Below are positions 26,849 through 34,271 of a DNA stretch of 64,000 nt, one piece after another. A program made the position numbers and the translations under genes. Source of the stretch: Wandonia sp964447015 (GTDB taxonomy: Bacteria; Bacteroidota; Bacteroidia; Flavobacteriales_D; Crocinitomicaceae); NCBI GenBank assembly GCA_964447015.1, contig CAYUQU010000007.1:8209-72208 (forward strand), in the 5' to 3' direction. The notes beneath the pieces were generated by a model, which had not been told where the DNA came from, did not search any database, and worked only from the letters and a program-made list of their open reading frames with translations. Positions within the stretch are counted from its first letter, which is position 1; each line of letters opens with the position of its first letter.

Positions 26849-27871
26849 ATGAAAGAAAAAATTGAAACGCTTCAAGAAGAAGTTCAACAGTTTGAAGTGA
26901 AAGACGCTCAGGCGCTTGAAGCATACAGAATTAAATTTTTGGGTGCCAAAGGAGCAATAAAAGACCTGTACGGTTTTCTCAAAACTGTTCCCAACGAACA
27001 AAAAAGAGAAGTCGGTCAACAAATTAATGAACTTCGTGAACTTGCTGAAGAAAAATTCAATTCAGCTAAAGAAAAACTGGAAGATTCAGCTCAATCTACA
27101 CAGGAAAAAATTGATTTTTCAAGACCGGGTCAGCCGTTTGAAATAGGCGCAAGACACCCGCTTTCTCTGGTGCGATCTGAAATTATTGACATATTTAACC
27201 GAATTGGGTACACCATATCAGAAGGGCCTGAAATTGAAGATGATTGGCACAACTTCTCTGCGCTAAACTTCCCGCCAGAACATCCTGCACGTGATATGCA
27301 GGATACGTTTTTTGTGGAAAAAGGTGAGAAAGAGTGGGCATTGCGTACGCATACATCTTCGGTGCAAGTTCGCGTTATGGAAAATCAAAAACCGCCAATT
27401 CGCACCATTTCGCCAGGTCGAGTTTATCGAAATGAAGCAATTTCTGCTCGTGCTCACTGTTTCTTTCATCAAGTGGAAGGTCTGTACATTGACAAAGATG
27501 TCTCCTTCGCTGATTTGAAACAAACACTGATGTATTTTGCCAAAGAAATGTTTGGTGAGAAAGCAGAAATCAGATTAAGACCTTCATACTTCCCGTTTAC
27601 TGAACCTAGTGCAGAGGTTGATGTGTCGTGTTCTATTTGTAGCGGAAAAGGCTGTAACGTGTGTAAATACACAGGATGGCTTGAAATTTTAGGTTGTGGA
27701 ATGATAGACCCGAATGTGTTGGAGGCTTGTGGAATTGACTCGACAGTATATTCTGGTTTTGCATTCGGAATGGGGATAGAAAGAATTACACAATTGAAAT
27801 ATCGCGTGAATGATTTGCGTTTATACAGCGAGAATGATTTGCGATTTTTAGAACAATTTACTTCAGCATAA
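26849..27871 (+). CDS. pheS: Phenylalanine-tRNA ligase alpha subunit
   Basis: A 340-residue class II aminoacyl-tRNA synthetase alpha chain. An N-terminal coiled-coil tRNA-binding domain (about 1-85) precedes the catalytic core with motif 2 GRVYRNEAISARAHCFFHQVEGLY, the phenylalanine pocket in RLRPSYFPFTEPSAEVDVSC and motif 3 GFAFGMGIERITQLKY. It is full length. pheT is not in the window. The BrxC gene follows after one base. Upstream, TAATTTCG near 26803 is a one-mismatch -7 box. Confidence 0.96.
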   Translation: MKEKIETLQEEVQQFEVKDAQALEAYRIKFLGAKGAIKDLYGFLKTVPNEQKREVGQQINELRELAEEKFNSAKEKLEDSAQSTQEKIDFSRPGQPFEIGARHPLSLVRSEIIDIFNRIGYTISEGPEIEDDWHNFSALNFPPEHPARDMQDTFFVEKGEKEWALRTHTSSVQVRVMENQKPPIRTISPGRVYRNEAISARAHCFFHQVEGLYIDKDVSFADLKQTLMYFAKEMFGEKAEIRLRPSYFPFTEPSAEVDVSCSICSGKGCNVCKYTGWLEILGCGMIDPNVLEACGIDSTVYSGFAFGMGIERITQLKYRVNDLRLYSENDLRFLEQFTSA

Positions 27872-27872
27872 C

Positions 27873-28253
27873 ATGGGACTTTTTTCTTTTGGTAAAAAAT
27901 CAGGTGGACAGAAAATCAATTGGGTCAATATTGACTCGCTTGAGAAATTGGATGAGGTATTGTCTACAAGTAGCGAGAAGCCTGTTCTCTTCTTTAAACA
28001 TAGCACGCGTTGTTCAATTTCGGCGATGGCGTTGCATGGACTTGAAGGTTCTTGGGACTTGAAAGAGGAGGATGTCACACCATGTTTTGTTGATTTAATC
28101 CAGCACAGAGATGTGTCCAATAAAATTGAAGAGGTTACAGGAGTTTTACACCAATCTCCACAAGCAATTGTCTTGAAAAATGGCGAAGTCGTTCATCAAT
28201 CTTCTCATAACGGCATTAAGGCACTGCAAATTCGAAAAGCGGTATTATCATAG
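27873..28253 (+). CDS. Monothiol bacilliredoxin BrxC/YtxJ family
   Basis: A 126-residue thioredoxin-fold protein of the YtxJ (DUF2847) family: KPVLFFKHSTRCSISAMAL with the single active-site Cys47, followed by VDLIQHRDVSNKIEEVTGVLHQSPQAIV and a C-terminal NGEVVHQSSHNGI. In Bacillus the family is the monothiol bacilliredoxin BrxC. It begins two bases after the pheS stop, so it is cotranscribed with it, an odd pairing that may tie thiol maintenance to translation genes only by chance. Confidence 0.88.
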   Translation: MGLFSFGKKSGGQKINWVNIDSLEKLDEVLSTSSEKPVLFFKHSTRCSISAMALHGLEGSWDLKEEDVTPCFVDLIQHRDVSNKIEEVTGVLHQSPQAIVLKNGEVVHQSSHNGIKALQIRKAVLS

Positions 28254-28271
28254 TTTGTATTAAAAAGAAAA

Positions 28272-29342
28272 ATGACAAAAAGGATTCTATTTTTTTCACT
28301 CTTTCTCTTGATCTTCTCAGCTTGTACTGATGATGAGAAGAAAGTTGATTCGGACAACACGAAAAAGTTACCTTACACTAACTTGTTTCCAACAAATAAC
28401 ACAAAAATAGTTTGTGGTGACCTGCTTCCAATAAAATTTGAGTTAGTTGATGGAGAGACAATAAAATCAATGAAAATTCTCTTAAATGACTCGTTGATAA
28501 CTGAAAAGACTGACGTTACTGGAAAAATCAACACACCTGTTGATACAAAAAACTTGCCCGTAGGTTATCATAAAGTTCAAATTACCTTGACAGACAGCGA
28601 AGGTAAAGAGCATCTTGAAAATCGCACAGTCATCTTATTTTCGGATGTATTTCCAGATATTATGGTGGCGAAAATAGTCAGAGAATTTCCGCACCTTACT
28701 ACAAATTACACGCAAGGACTGGAGTTCTATAAAGGAAAGCTTTATGAAGGAACTGGACAAACAGGAAAAAGCATGTTGGCAGAAATTCATATGCAAACTG
28801 GAGCACTTGTGCGCAAAGTGGATCTACCCAACTACATGTTCGGAGAGGGAATAACCATTCTCAACGACGAAGTATATCAAATTACGTGGGAAGACAGGAA
28901 ATGCTTTGTGTATGACGTAAATACATTCGAGAAAAAGCGCGAATATCAATATTTTGGAGAGGGTTGGGGAATTGCCAACGACGGCAAAAACTTGATTATG
29001 TCAAACGGATCTTCTGAAATTACCTTCCGCAATCCTGCCACATTTGAAAAAATCAGGTCAATATATGTGTTTGGCTCTAGTCAGGAATATGTATCGATAA
29101 ATGAGTTGGAATATCACCAAGGGTATATTTATGCCAATGTGTACCAAGAGAATTTTATCCTGAAAATTGACCCAACAACTGGAAAAGTATTAGCCAAAAT
29201 AGATTGTATCGAAGCCGTACAACGCGGAAAAGGAATGGGTGATGTATTAAACGGAATCGCGTTTAACGAAAACACAGGAAACTTTATCATTACAGGAAAA
29301 AACTGGCCAAAGATGTTTGAGGTTCAGTTTGTGGAACCTTAG
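28272..29342 (+). CDS. Glutaminyl-peptide cyclotransferase (plant/bacterial QC fold), lipoprotein
   Basis: A 356-residue lipoprotein (MTKRILFFSLFLLIFSACTDD, lipobox SAC). An N-terminal Ig-like segment (about 40-120) precedes a beta-propeller of the plant-type glutamine cyclotransferase family, with HLTTNYTQGLEFYKGKLYEGTGQTG, FGEGITILNDEVYQITW, EGWGIANDG and GKGMGDVLNGIAFN. The enzyme turns N-terminal Gln into pyroglutamate on exported proteins; in Bacteroidetes many secreted proteins start with Gln after signal cleavage, so it likely acts in the periplasm. It lies 18 bases after brxC. Confidence 0.88.
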   Translation: MTKRILFFSLFLLIFSACTDDEKKVDSDNTKKLPYTNLFPTNNTKIVCGDLLPIKFELVDGETIKSMKILLNDSLITEKTDVTGKINTPVDTKNLPVGYHKVQITLTDSEGKEHLENRTVILFSDVFPDIMVAKIVREFPHLTTNYTQGLEFYKGKLYEGTGQTGKSMLAEIHMQTGALVRKVDLPNYMFGEGITILNDEVYQITWEDRKCFVYDVNTFEKKREYQYFGEGWGIANDGKNLIMSNGSSEITFRNPATFEKIRSIYVFGSSQEYVSINELEYHQGYIYANVYQENFILKIDPTTGKVLAKIDCIEAVQRGKGMGDVLNGIAFNENTGNFIITGKNWPKMFEVQFVEP

Positions 29343-29371
29343 TTGTTCAGTATAATGGTATGCAGGAATTA

Positions 29372-30238
29372 TTATTCTCCTAAATCAGTAACTTCTGATC
29401 GAATAGTACTTGTGATTTCATAATCAACATGAATTTGAAAAAAATCATTTTCCGTTAGCATGGTCATTTCCAAGTTGATTATTTGCTCATCCAGATAACG
29501 ATTTCGAATATTATAAGTAAGGTTGCCTCTGCCAGAAGCTTTACCACTAATAAATTCTAGATCTATTGAATCTTTTTCTTGAGATTTGTTGGATGCTTTT
29601 TTTCTTAGTATTATATCATGGTTAGTTTGGAAAAAAGCTTTTCCCTTTTTTATTTCTAAGAGTGTATAGCTATTTGTTGCATCGAAAACAATAGTATGTC
29701 CCATTAACTCTAGTTCATATGAATTATTTACTTTGTATGTATCACCAACTTTCATATCTTTTCCAGAAGGCATATGATATTTTCCAAATGAATTTGAAAA
29801 TATTGAAATCAATTCTTGTTTTTGCTGTGGATTAAAATTTCCTGCAGACATTGAGTCTATTATATATACTCCCTTTTCAACACTTAGCCCGTAAAAAATC
29901 GAATTTTCAGGAAGAATATTTCTTCCAACTCCAGGATCAAAATAGATACAGTTTATTTCTATCGGAAAGAAATTTTGATTGTCGGTTTTTCTTTTCTTGG
30001 TTATAATTTCAGTAAGAAATTCATTCTTTGTATACTCTGATTTTGTTTTAGGAATTCCTATGCTTTCAAGGTCTATGTCTTCACTTTTAGGGGAAACAAC
30101 TAATTCCATTGTGTTTTCTATTAATGTACTTTCCAGATATTTTTTTTCAGGATTTAAAGAAATATTGAAATAAATCTGTTCTTGTGTATAGCCTAACAGG
30201 ATAAAGCAGTTGAAAAAAATAGCAAGTGCAATTTTCAT
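29372..30238 (-). CDS. Exported protein of unknown function
   Basis: A 288-residue protein with a Sec signal peptide (MKIALAIFFNCFILLGYTQ). The mature chain is beta-rich with no clear lipobox and no family I recognise; segments such as MPSGKDMKVGDTYKVNNSYEL, TIVFDATNSYTLLEIKKGKAFF and GNLTYNIRNRYLDEQIINLEMTM suggest a YceI/lipid-binding-like barrel or a DUF of secreted Bacteroidetes proteins. Codon use is more AT-rich than in the neighbours. It is convergent with the cyclotransferase; a TAGTTTCG -7 variant lies at 30258-30265 on the minus strand. Confidence 0.72.
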   Translation of the reverse strand: MKIALAIFFNCFILLGYTQEQIYFNISLNPEKKYLESTLIENTMELVVSPKSEDIDLESIGIPKTKSEYTKNEFLTEIITKKRKTDNQNFFPIEINCIYFDPGVGRNILPENSIFYGLSVEKGVYIIDSMSAGNFNPQQKQELISIFSNSFGKYHMPSGKDMKVGDTYKVNNSYELELMGHTIVFDATNSYTLLEIKKGKAFFQTNHDIILRKKASNKSQEKDSIDLEFISGKASGRGNLTYNIRNRYLDEQIINLEMTMLTENDFFQIHVDYEITSTIRSEVTDLGE

Positions 30239-30363
30239 TATAATTAAATTTGATTTACGAAACTAAATAAAATCATTCAGTTAATTAATGTATGCAAGAA
30301 AAGTCTAAAATAAATTTTAATGGACTATTAACTCAACCCAAAACAAAATAAACACCCCATTTG

Positions 30364-30395
30364 TTGGTTATTAGGGTACAATTAGGTTAATTTTG
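30364..30395 (+). promoter_or_regulatory. Promoter of dxs
   Basis: TTG (30364-30366) and TAATTTTG (30388-30395) are 21 bases apart. Transcription would begin near 30401, about 18 bases before the ATG at 30419. Confidence 0.6.
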
Positions 30396-30418
30396 TACTC
30401 GGTAATCATTTTTAGTTG

Positions 30419-32377
30419 ATGTCAGAATTTAAAACAGGTGAATATTTAGCTCAAATCGAGTTTCCCCATGACTTGCGGGAAAAGTTCACCATTGATGATT
30501 TACCCCACGTTTCAGACGATGTTCGCCAATACATAATCGATGTGATTTCCGAAATTGGTAACTCACATTTCAGCGCAAGTTTGGGTGTGGTTGAAATGAC
30601 AGTAGCGCTGCATTATGTGTTTAACACGCCTTATGACCAATTGGTTTGGGATGTTGGACATCAAGCATACGGACACAAAATTTTGACGGGTCGCAAGGAT
30701 CGTTTTTCTTCAAATCGAAAAAAAGGTGGAATCAGCGGTTTTCCTAAACGTTCTGAAAGTGAATACGATACGTTTGGTGTAGGACATTCCTCTACATCTG
30801 TTTCAGGTGCCTTGGGAATGGCGGTGGCAAGTCGCTATAAAGGCGAAAAAGACCGTCAACATGTGGCAATTATCGGAGATGGCGCAATGACTGCGGGAAT
30901 GGCTTTTGAAGGCTTAAACCATGCAGGAATGGAGAAAGACGCTAATTTTTTAGTGATTCTGAACGACAACTGCATGTCCATCGACCCGAATGTAGGGGCT
31001 TTACGCGATTATTTAACTGATATTACTACCTCACATACGTATAACAAAGTAAAGGATGAGGTGTGGCAATTGCTTGGTAAAATTTCAAAATTTGGCCCGA
31101 ATGCACAGGCAATTGTGTCGAAAATTTCATCCGCACTTAAGGGTTCGCTATTGAAGCAAAGTAATTTGTTTGAGTCGCTTAACTTCAGATATTTTGGTCC
31201 TGTAGATGGTCATGATTCTATTGCGCTTGCCAAAATTCTACAAGATTTAAAAGACATTCCCGGACCCAAAATTTTGCATTGTATCACAATGAAAGGGAAG
31301 GGTTACAAGTTTTCTGAAGAAGGAAACCCCACACAATGGCATGCACCTGGGATTTTTAATAAGGAAACGGGAGAGATCACAAAGGTTCTACCGAAATCCC
31401 CTCAACCGCCAAGATATCAAGATGTATTTGGTCATACCATTGTAGAATTAGCAGAGAATAATCCCAAAGTTATGGGTGTAACTCCTGCAATGCCTACAGG
31501 TTGTTCGTTGAATATCATGATGGACGCGATGCCTGACCGTGCATTTGATGTAGGAATCGCTGAACAGCACGCAGTGACGTTTTCGGCAGGACTTGCTACT
31601 CAAGGGTTAATTCCATTTTGCAATATTTATTCGTCATTTATGCAGCGTGCTTATGATCAGGTGTTGCACGATGTGGCTCTTCAGAATTTGAACGTTGTAT
31701 TTTGCTTAGACAGAGGGGGATTGGTTGGAGCAGATGGCGCAACTCACCATGGAGCGTATGACATTGCCTATATGCGCAGCATTCCCAACATGATTGTTTC
31801 CGCTCCAATGGATGAACTCGAATTGCGCAACTTGATGCTAACTGCGCAACAAGACGATATGGGACCTTTTTCAATTCGCTATCCACGTGGAAACGGGATG
31901 CACACCAATTGGAAATCGGCGATGAAAGCCATTCCTGTAGGTCGTGGGCGAAAAGTTAGTTCAGGGGATGATATCGCCCTACTTTCTATCGGTCACGTGG
32001 GGAATTTCTGTCAAGAAGTAGTTACGCGATTTAAAAGTCACGATGTATCAGTTGCACATTACGATATGCGCTTTGCAAAACCACTGGACGAGACATTGTT
32101 GCACGAAGTATTTTCAAAATTCGACAAAATCATTACGGTTGAGGATGGTTGTGTGATTGGCGGAATGGGTACTGCTGTGGTAGAATTTATGGCTGATAAT
32201 AACTACAAATCGCGCGTAGTGAGAATGGGAATTCCCGATCGATACATACACCACGGCACACAAGAAGAATTGTGGGCAGAATGTGGCTTTGATGCAGATG
32301 GAATTTTTGCAAAAACTGTTGAAATTCTCGGTGTAAAATTGCAATCAGAATCAGACGAAAAGTCAAAAGTCGGTTAA
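30419..32377 (+). CDS. dxs: 1-deoxy-D-xylulose-5-phosphate synthase
   Basis: A 652-residue thiamine-diphosphate enzyme that joins pyruvate and glyceraldehyde 3-phosphate, the first step of the MEP isoprenoid pathway. Visible: LVWDVGHQAYGHKILTGRKD, the ThDP motif IIGDGAMTAGMAFEGLNHAG...NDNCMSI, the second-domain Glu in FDVGIAEQHAVTFSAGLA, and the C-terminal transketolase domain with VEDGCVIGGMGTAV. ATG 30419 is preferred over TTG 30416. It is convergent with the polyprenyl synthase and overlaps it by 4 bases. Confidence 0.96.
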   Translation: MSEFKTGEYLAQIEFPHDLREKFTIDDLPHVSDDVRQYIIDVISEIGNSHFSASLGVVEMTVALHYVFNTPYDQLVWDVGHQAYGHKILTGRKDRFSSNRKKGGISGFPKRSESEYDTFGVGHSSTSVSGALGMAVASRYKGEKDRQHVAIIGDGAMTAGMAFEGLNHAGMEKDANFLVILNDNCMSIDPNVGALRDYLTDITTSHTYNKVKDEVWQLLGKISKFGPNAQAIVSKISSALKGSLLKQSNLFESLNFRYFGPVDGHDSIALAKILQDLKDIPGPKILHCITMKGKGYKFSEEGNPTQWHAPGIFNKETGEITKVLPKSPQPPRYQDVFGHTIVELAENNPKVMGVTPAMPTGCSLNIMMDAMPDRAFDVGIAEQHAVTFSAGLATQGLIPFCNIYSSFMQRAYDQVLHDVALQNLNVVFCLDRGGLVGADGATHHGAYDIAYMRSIPNMIVSAPMDELELRNLMLTAQQDDMGPFSIRYPRGNGMHTNWKSAMKAIPVGRGRKVSSGDDIALLSIGHVGNFCQEVVTRFKSHDVSVAHYDMRFAKPLDETLLHEVFSKFDKIITVEDGCVIGGMGTAVVEFMADNNYKSRVVRMGIPDRYIHHGTQEELWAECGFDADGIFAKTVEILGVKLQSESDEKSKVG

Positions 32378-33342
32378 ACTTCCCTACTCATCAAGTACTG
32401 CGACAATTCTAGCAGAGGCTTTATTTTTTCTTTAGGCAAATCCAATGAATTAATTGCGTTAGTAGCAATCGCATAATGTCTATCCATTTCAGCTTTAGCC
32501 ACATTTCGGATTTCCAATTCATCAAAAAGTTGGCGTGTTTCAGCAACTTTCTGTGCGTGATTTTCTAAAACAGCCAATTTTTCCAGTTTCTCGCGTTGTG
32601 TTGAAGAGCTTAATTCGAATGCTTTTAGTTGTAAATAGGTTTTCTTATTCGCGATGATATCTCCACCAATTTGTTTCCCAAATTTATCGGGATCAGCATA
32701 TAAATCCAGAATATCATCTTGAAGCTGGAAGGCAATTCCCACGTGTTGTCCGAATGTATAAATTTTCTTTCTATCTTCAAGTGAAGCACCTGCAACAATA
32801 GCTCCCATTTCAAGAGCCGAACCTAACAACACAGACGTTTTGAGTCGAATCATTTCGATATATTCTTCTATCGAAACATCATTACGTTCTTCAAAATCCA
32901 TGTCCATTTGCTGTCCTTCACAAACTTCCATAACTGTTACACTGAAGTTGCGCAACAAGTCTGTTAAATATTTAGATTCGTTTCGAGCAAGGTATTGATA
33001 TGCGACAACAAAAAGGGCATCACCAGAGATAATAGCTGTTTTTTCAGACCATTTTTCGTGCACAGTAATTTTTCCTCTACGCAAAGGCGCATTGTCCATT
33101 ATGTCATCGTGAATAAGGCTGAAATTGTGAAAAAGTTCGATTGACAAACCTGCATGAAGTGCTTTTTCAGGACGCTCACCAAAAAGCTCGGCACTTAACA
33201 TGCTCAACATCGGTCTCATTCGTTTTCCGCCTAAACCAAGAAGGTACTTGATAGGATCGTACAAGTTTTTGGGCTCGTCTTTGATTTTAAGTGCTGCTAT
33301 TTCTTTTTCAATCAGCTCTTTATATTCTTTAATGCCGTGCAT
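32374..33342 (-). CDS. Polyprenyl (isoprenyl) diphosphate synthase
   Basis: A 322-residue trans-prenyltransferase. The first Asp-rich motif is in SLIHDDIMDNAPLRRG and the second in FQLQDDILDLYADPDKFGKQIGGD; GLGGKRMRPMLSMLSAEL holds the substrate-binding Arg. Bulky residues before the first motif are not decisive for chain length, so farnesyl, geranylgeranyl or longer products are all possible. Its ATG overlaps the rfbA stop by one base, indicating a shared transcript, and its 3' end overlaps dxs. Confidence 0.9.
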   Translation of the reverse strand: MHGIKEYKELIEKEIAALKIKDEPKNLYDPIKYLLGLGGKRMRPMLSMLSAELFGERPEKALHAGLSIELFHNFSLIHDDIMDNAPLRRGKITVHEKWSEKTAIISGDALFVVAYQYLARNESKYLTDLLRNFSVTVMEVCEGQQMDMDFEERNDVSIEEYIEMIRLKTSVLLGSALEMGAIVAGASLEDRKKIYTFGQHVGIAFQLQDDILDLYADPDKFGKQIGGDIIANKKTYLQLKAFELSSSTQREKLEKLAVLENHAQKVAETRQLFDELEIRNVAKAEMDRHYAIATNAINSLDLPKEKIKPLLELSQYLMSREV

Positions 33343-34205
33343 TAGTCTTTAATTAAATTCATAAGGTAATCTCCATATCCACTTTTAACAAGGGGCAGAG
33401 CTAATTGTTTCAATTGGGCTTTGGAAATAAATCCATTACGATAAGCCACCTCTTCTATACAGCCTATTTTTAGTCCTTGTCGCTCTTCAATTACCTGAAC
33501 AAACTGTCCTGCTTGCATCAGTGAGGCAAAAGTGCCTGTATCAAGCCACGCAGTACCACGGTTTAACATCGCAACTTTCAATTTTCCTTGACGTAAATAA
33601 TGTGCATTAACGTCAGTAATTTCAAATTCACCGCGTGCAGAAGGCTTTAAATTTTTCGCTATTTCGATAACTGAATTGTCGTAAAAATACAGTCCTGGCA
33701 CCGCATAATTTGATTTGGGTTGAGCAGGTTTTTCTTCTATTGAAATGGCGTTCATTTCAGCATCAAACTCCACCACACCATATCTTCTTGGGTCTGACAC
33801 GTGGTAAGCGTAGACAACTCCACCATCAGGGTTGTTGTGATCTTTGAGTAGCTCATCCATTCCTACACCGTAGAAGATGTTGTCACCTAAAACCAATGCC
33901 ACTTTATCGGAACCAATAAACTCTTCTCCAATTACAAATGCTTGTGCAAGACCTTTAGGTTCGGGTTGTTCGGCATAGTGAAACTCACAACCGAGTTGAC
34001 TGCCATCACCTAACAATTTTTTAAAATGAGGCAAGTCATGAGGTGTTGAAATAATGAGGATTTCGCGAATCCCTGCACTCATCAAAATAGATAAAGGGTA
34101 GTAAATCATCGGTTTGTCATACACTGGCATCAACTGCTTGCTGATTGCAAGTGTAAGTGGGTGTAGTCTGGTTCCCGATCCTCCGGCTAAGATGATTCCT
34201 TTCAT
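33342..34205 (-). CDS. rfbA: Glucose-1-phosphate thymidylyltransferase
   Basis: A 287-residue nucleotidyltransferase making dTDP-glucose from dTTP and glucose 1-phosphate, the first step to dTDP-rhamnose. The N-terminal loop MKGIILAGGSGTRLHPLT, then SKQLMPVYDKPMIYYPLS, LVLGDNIFYG and GTAWLDTG are all diagnostic. Length is normal. ATG 34205 is preferred over TTG 34211. rfbB/C/D are not in the window. It is translationally coupled to the prenyl synthase (TAATG). Confidence 0.93.
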   Translation of the reverse strand: MKGIILAGGSGTRLHPLTLAISKQLMPVYDKPMIYYPLSILMSAGIREILIISTPHDLPHFKKLLGDGSQLGCEFHYAEQPEPKGLAQAFVIGEEFIGSDKVALVLGDNIFYGVGMDELLKDHNNPDGGVVYAYHVSDPRRYGVVEFDAEMNAISIEEKPAQPKSNYAVPGLYFYDNSVIEIAKNLKPSARGEFEITDVNAHYLRQGKLKVAMLNRGTAWLDTGTFASLMQAGQFVQVIEERQGLKIGCIEEVAYRNGFISKAQLKQLALPLVKSGYGDYLMNLIKD

Positions 34206-34271
34206 GAGCAAATCGTTTTATTTTCAACGGTGTCTTGTATCTAGACGTGTGATTATTCTTTTTAGATTCTA

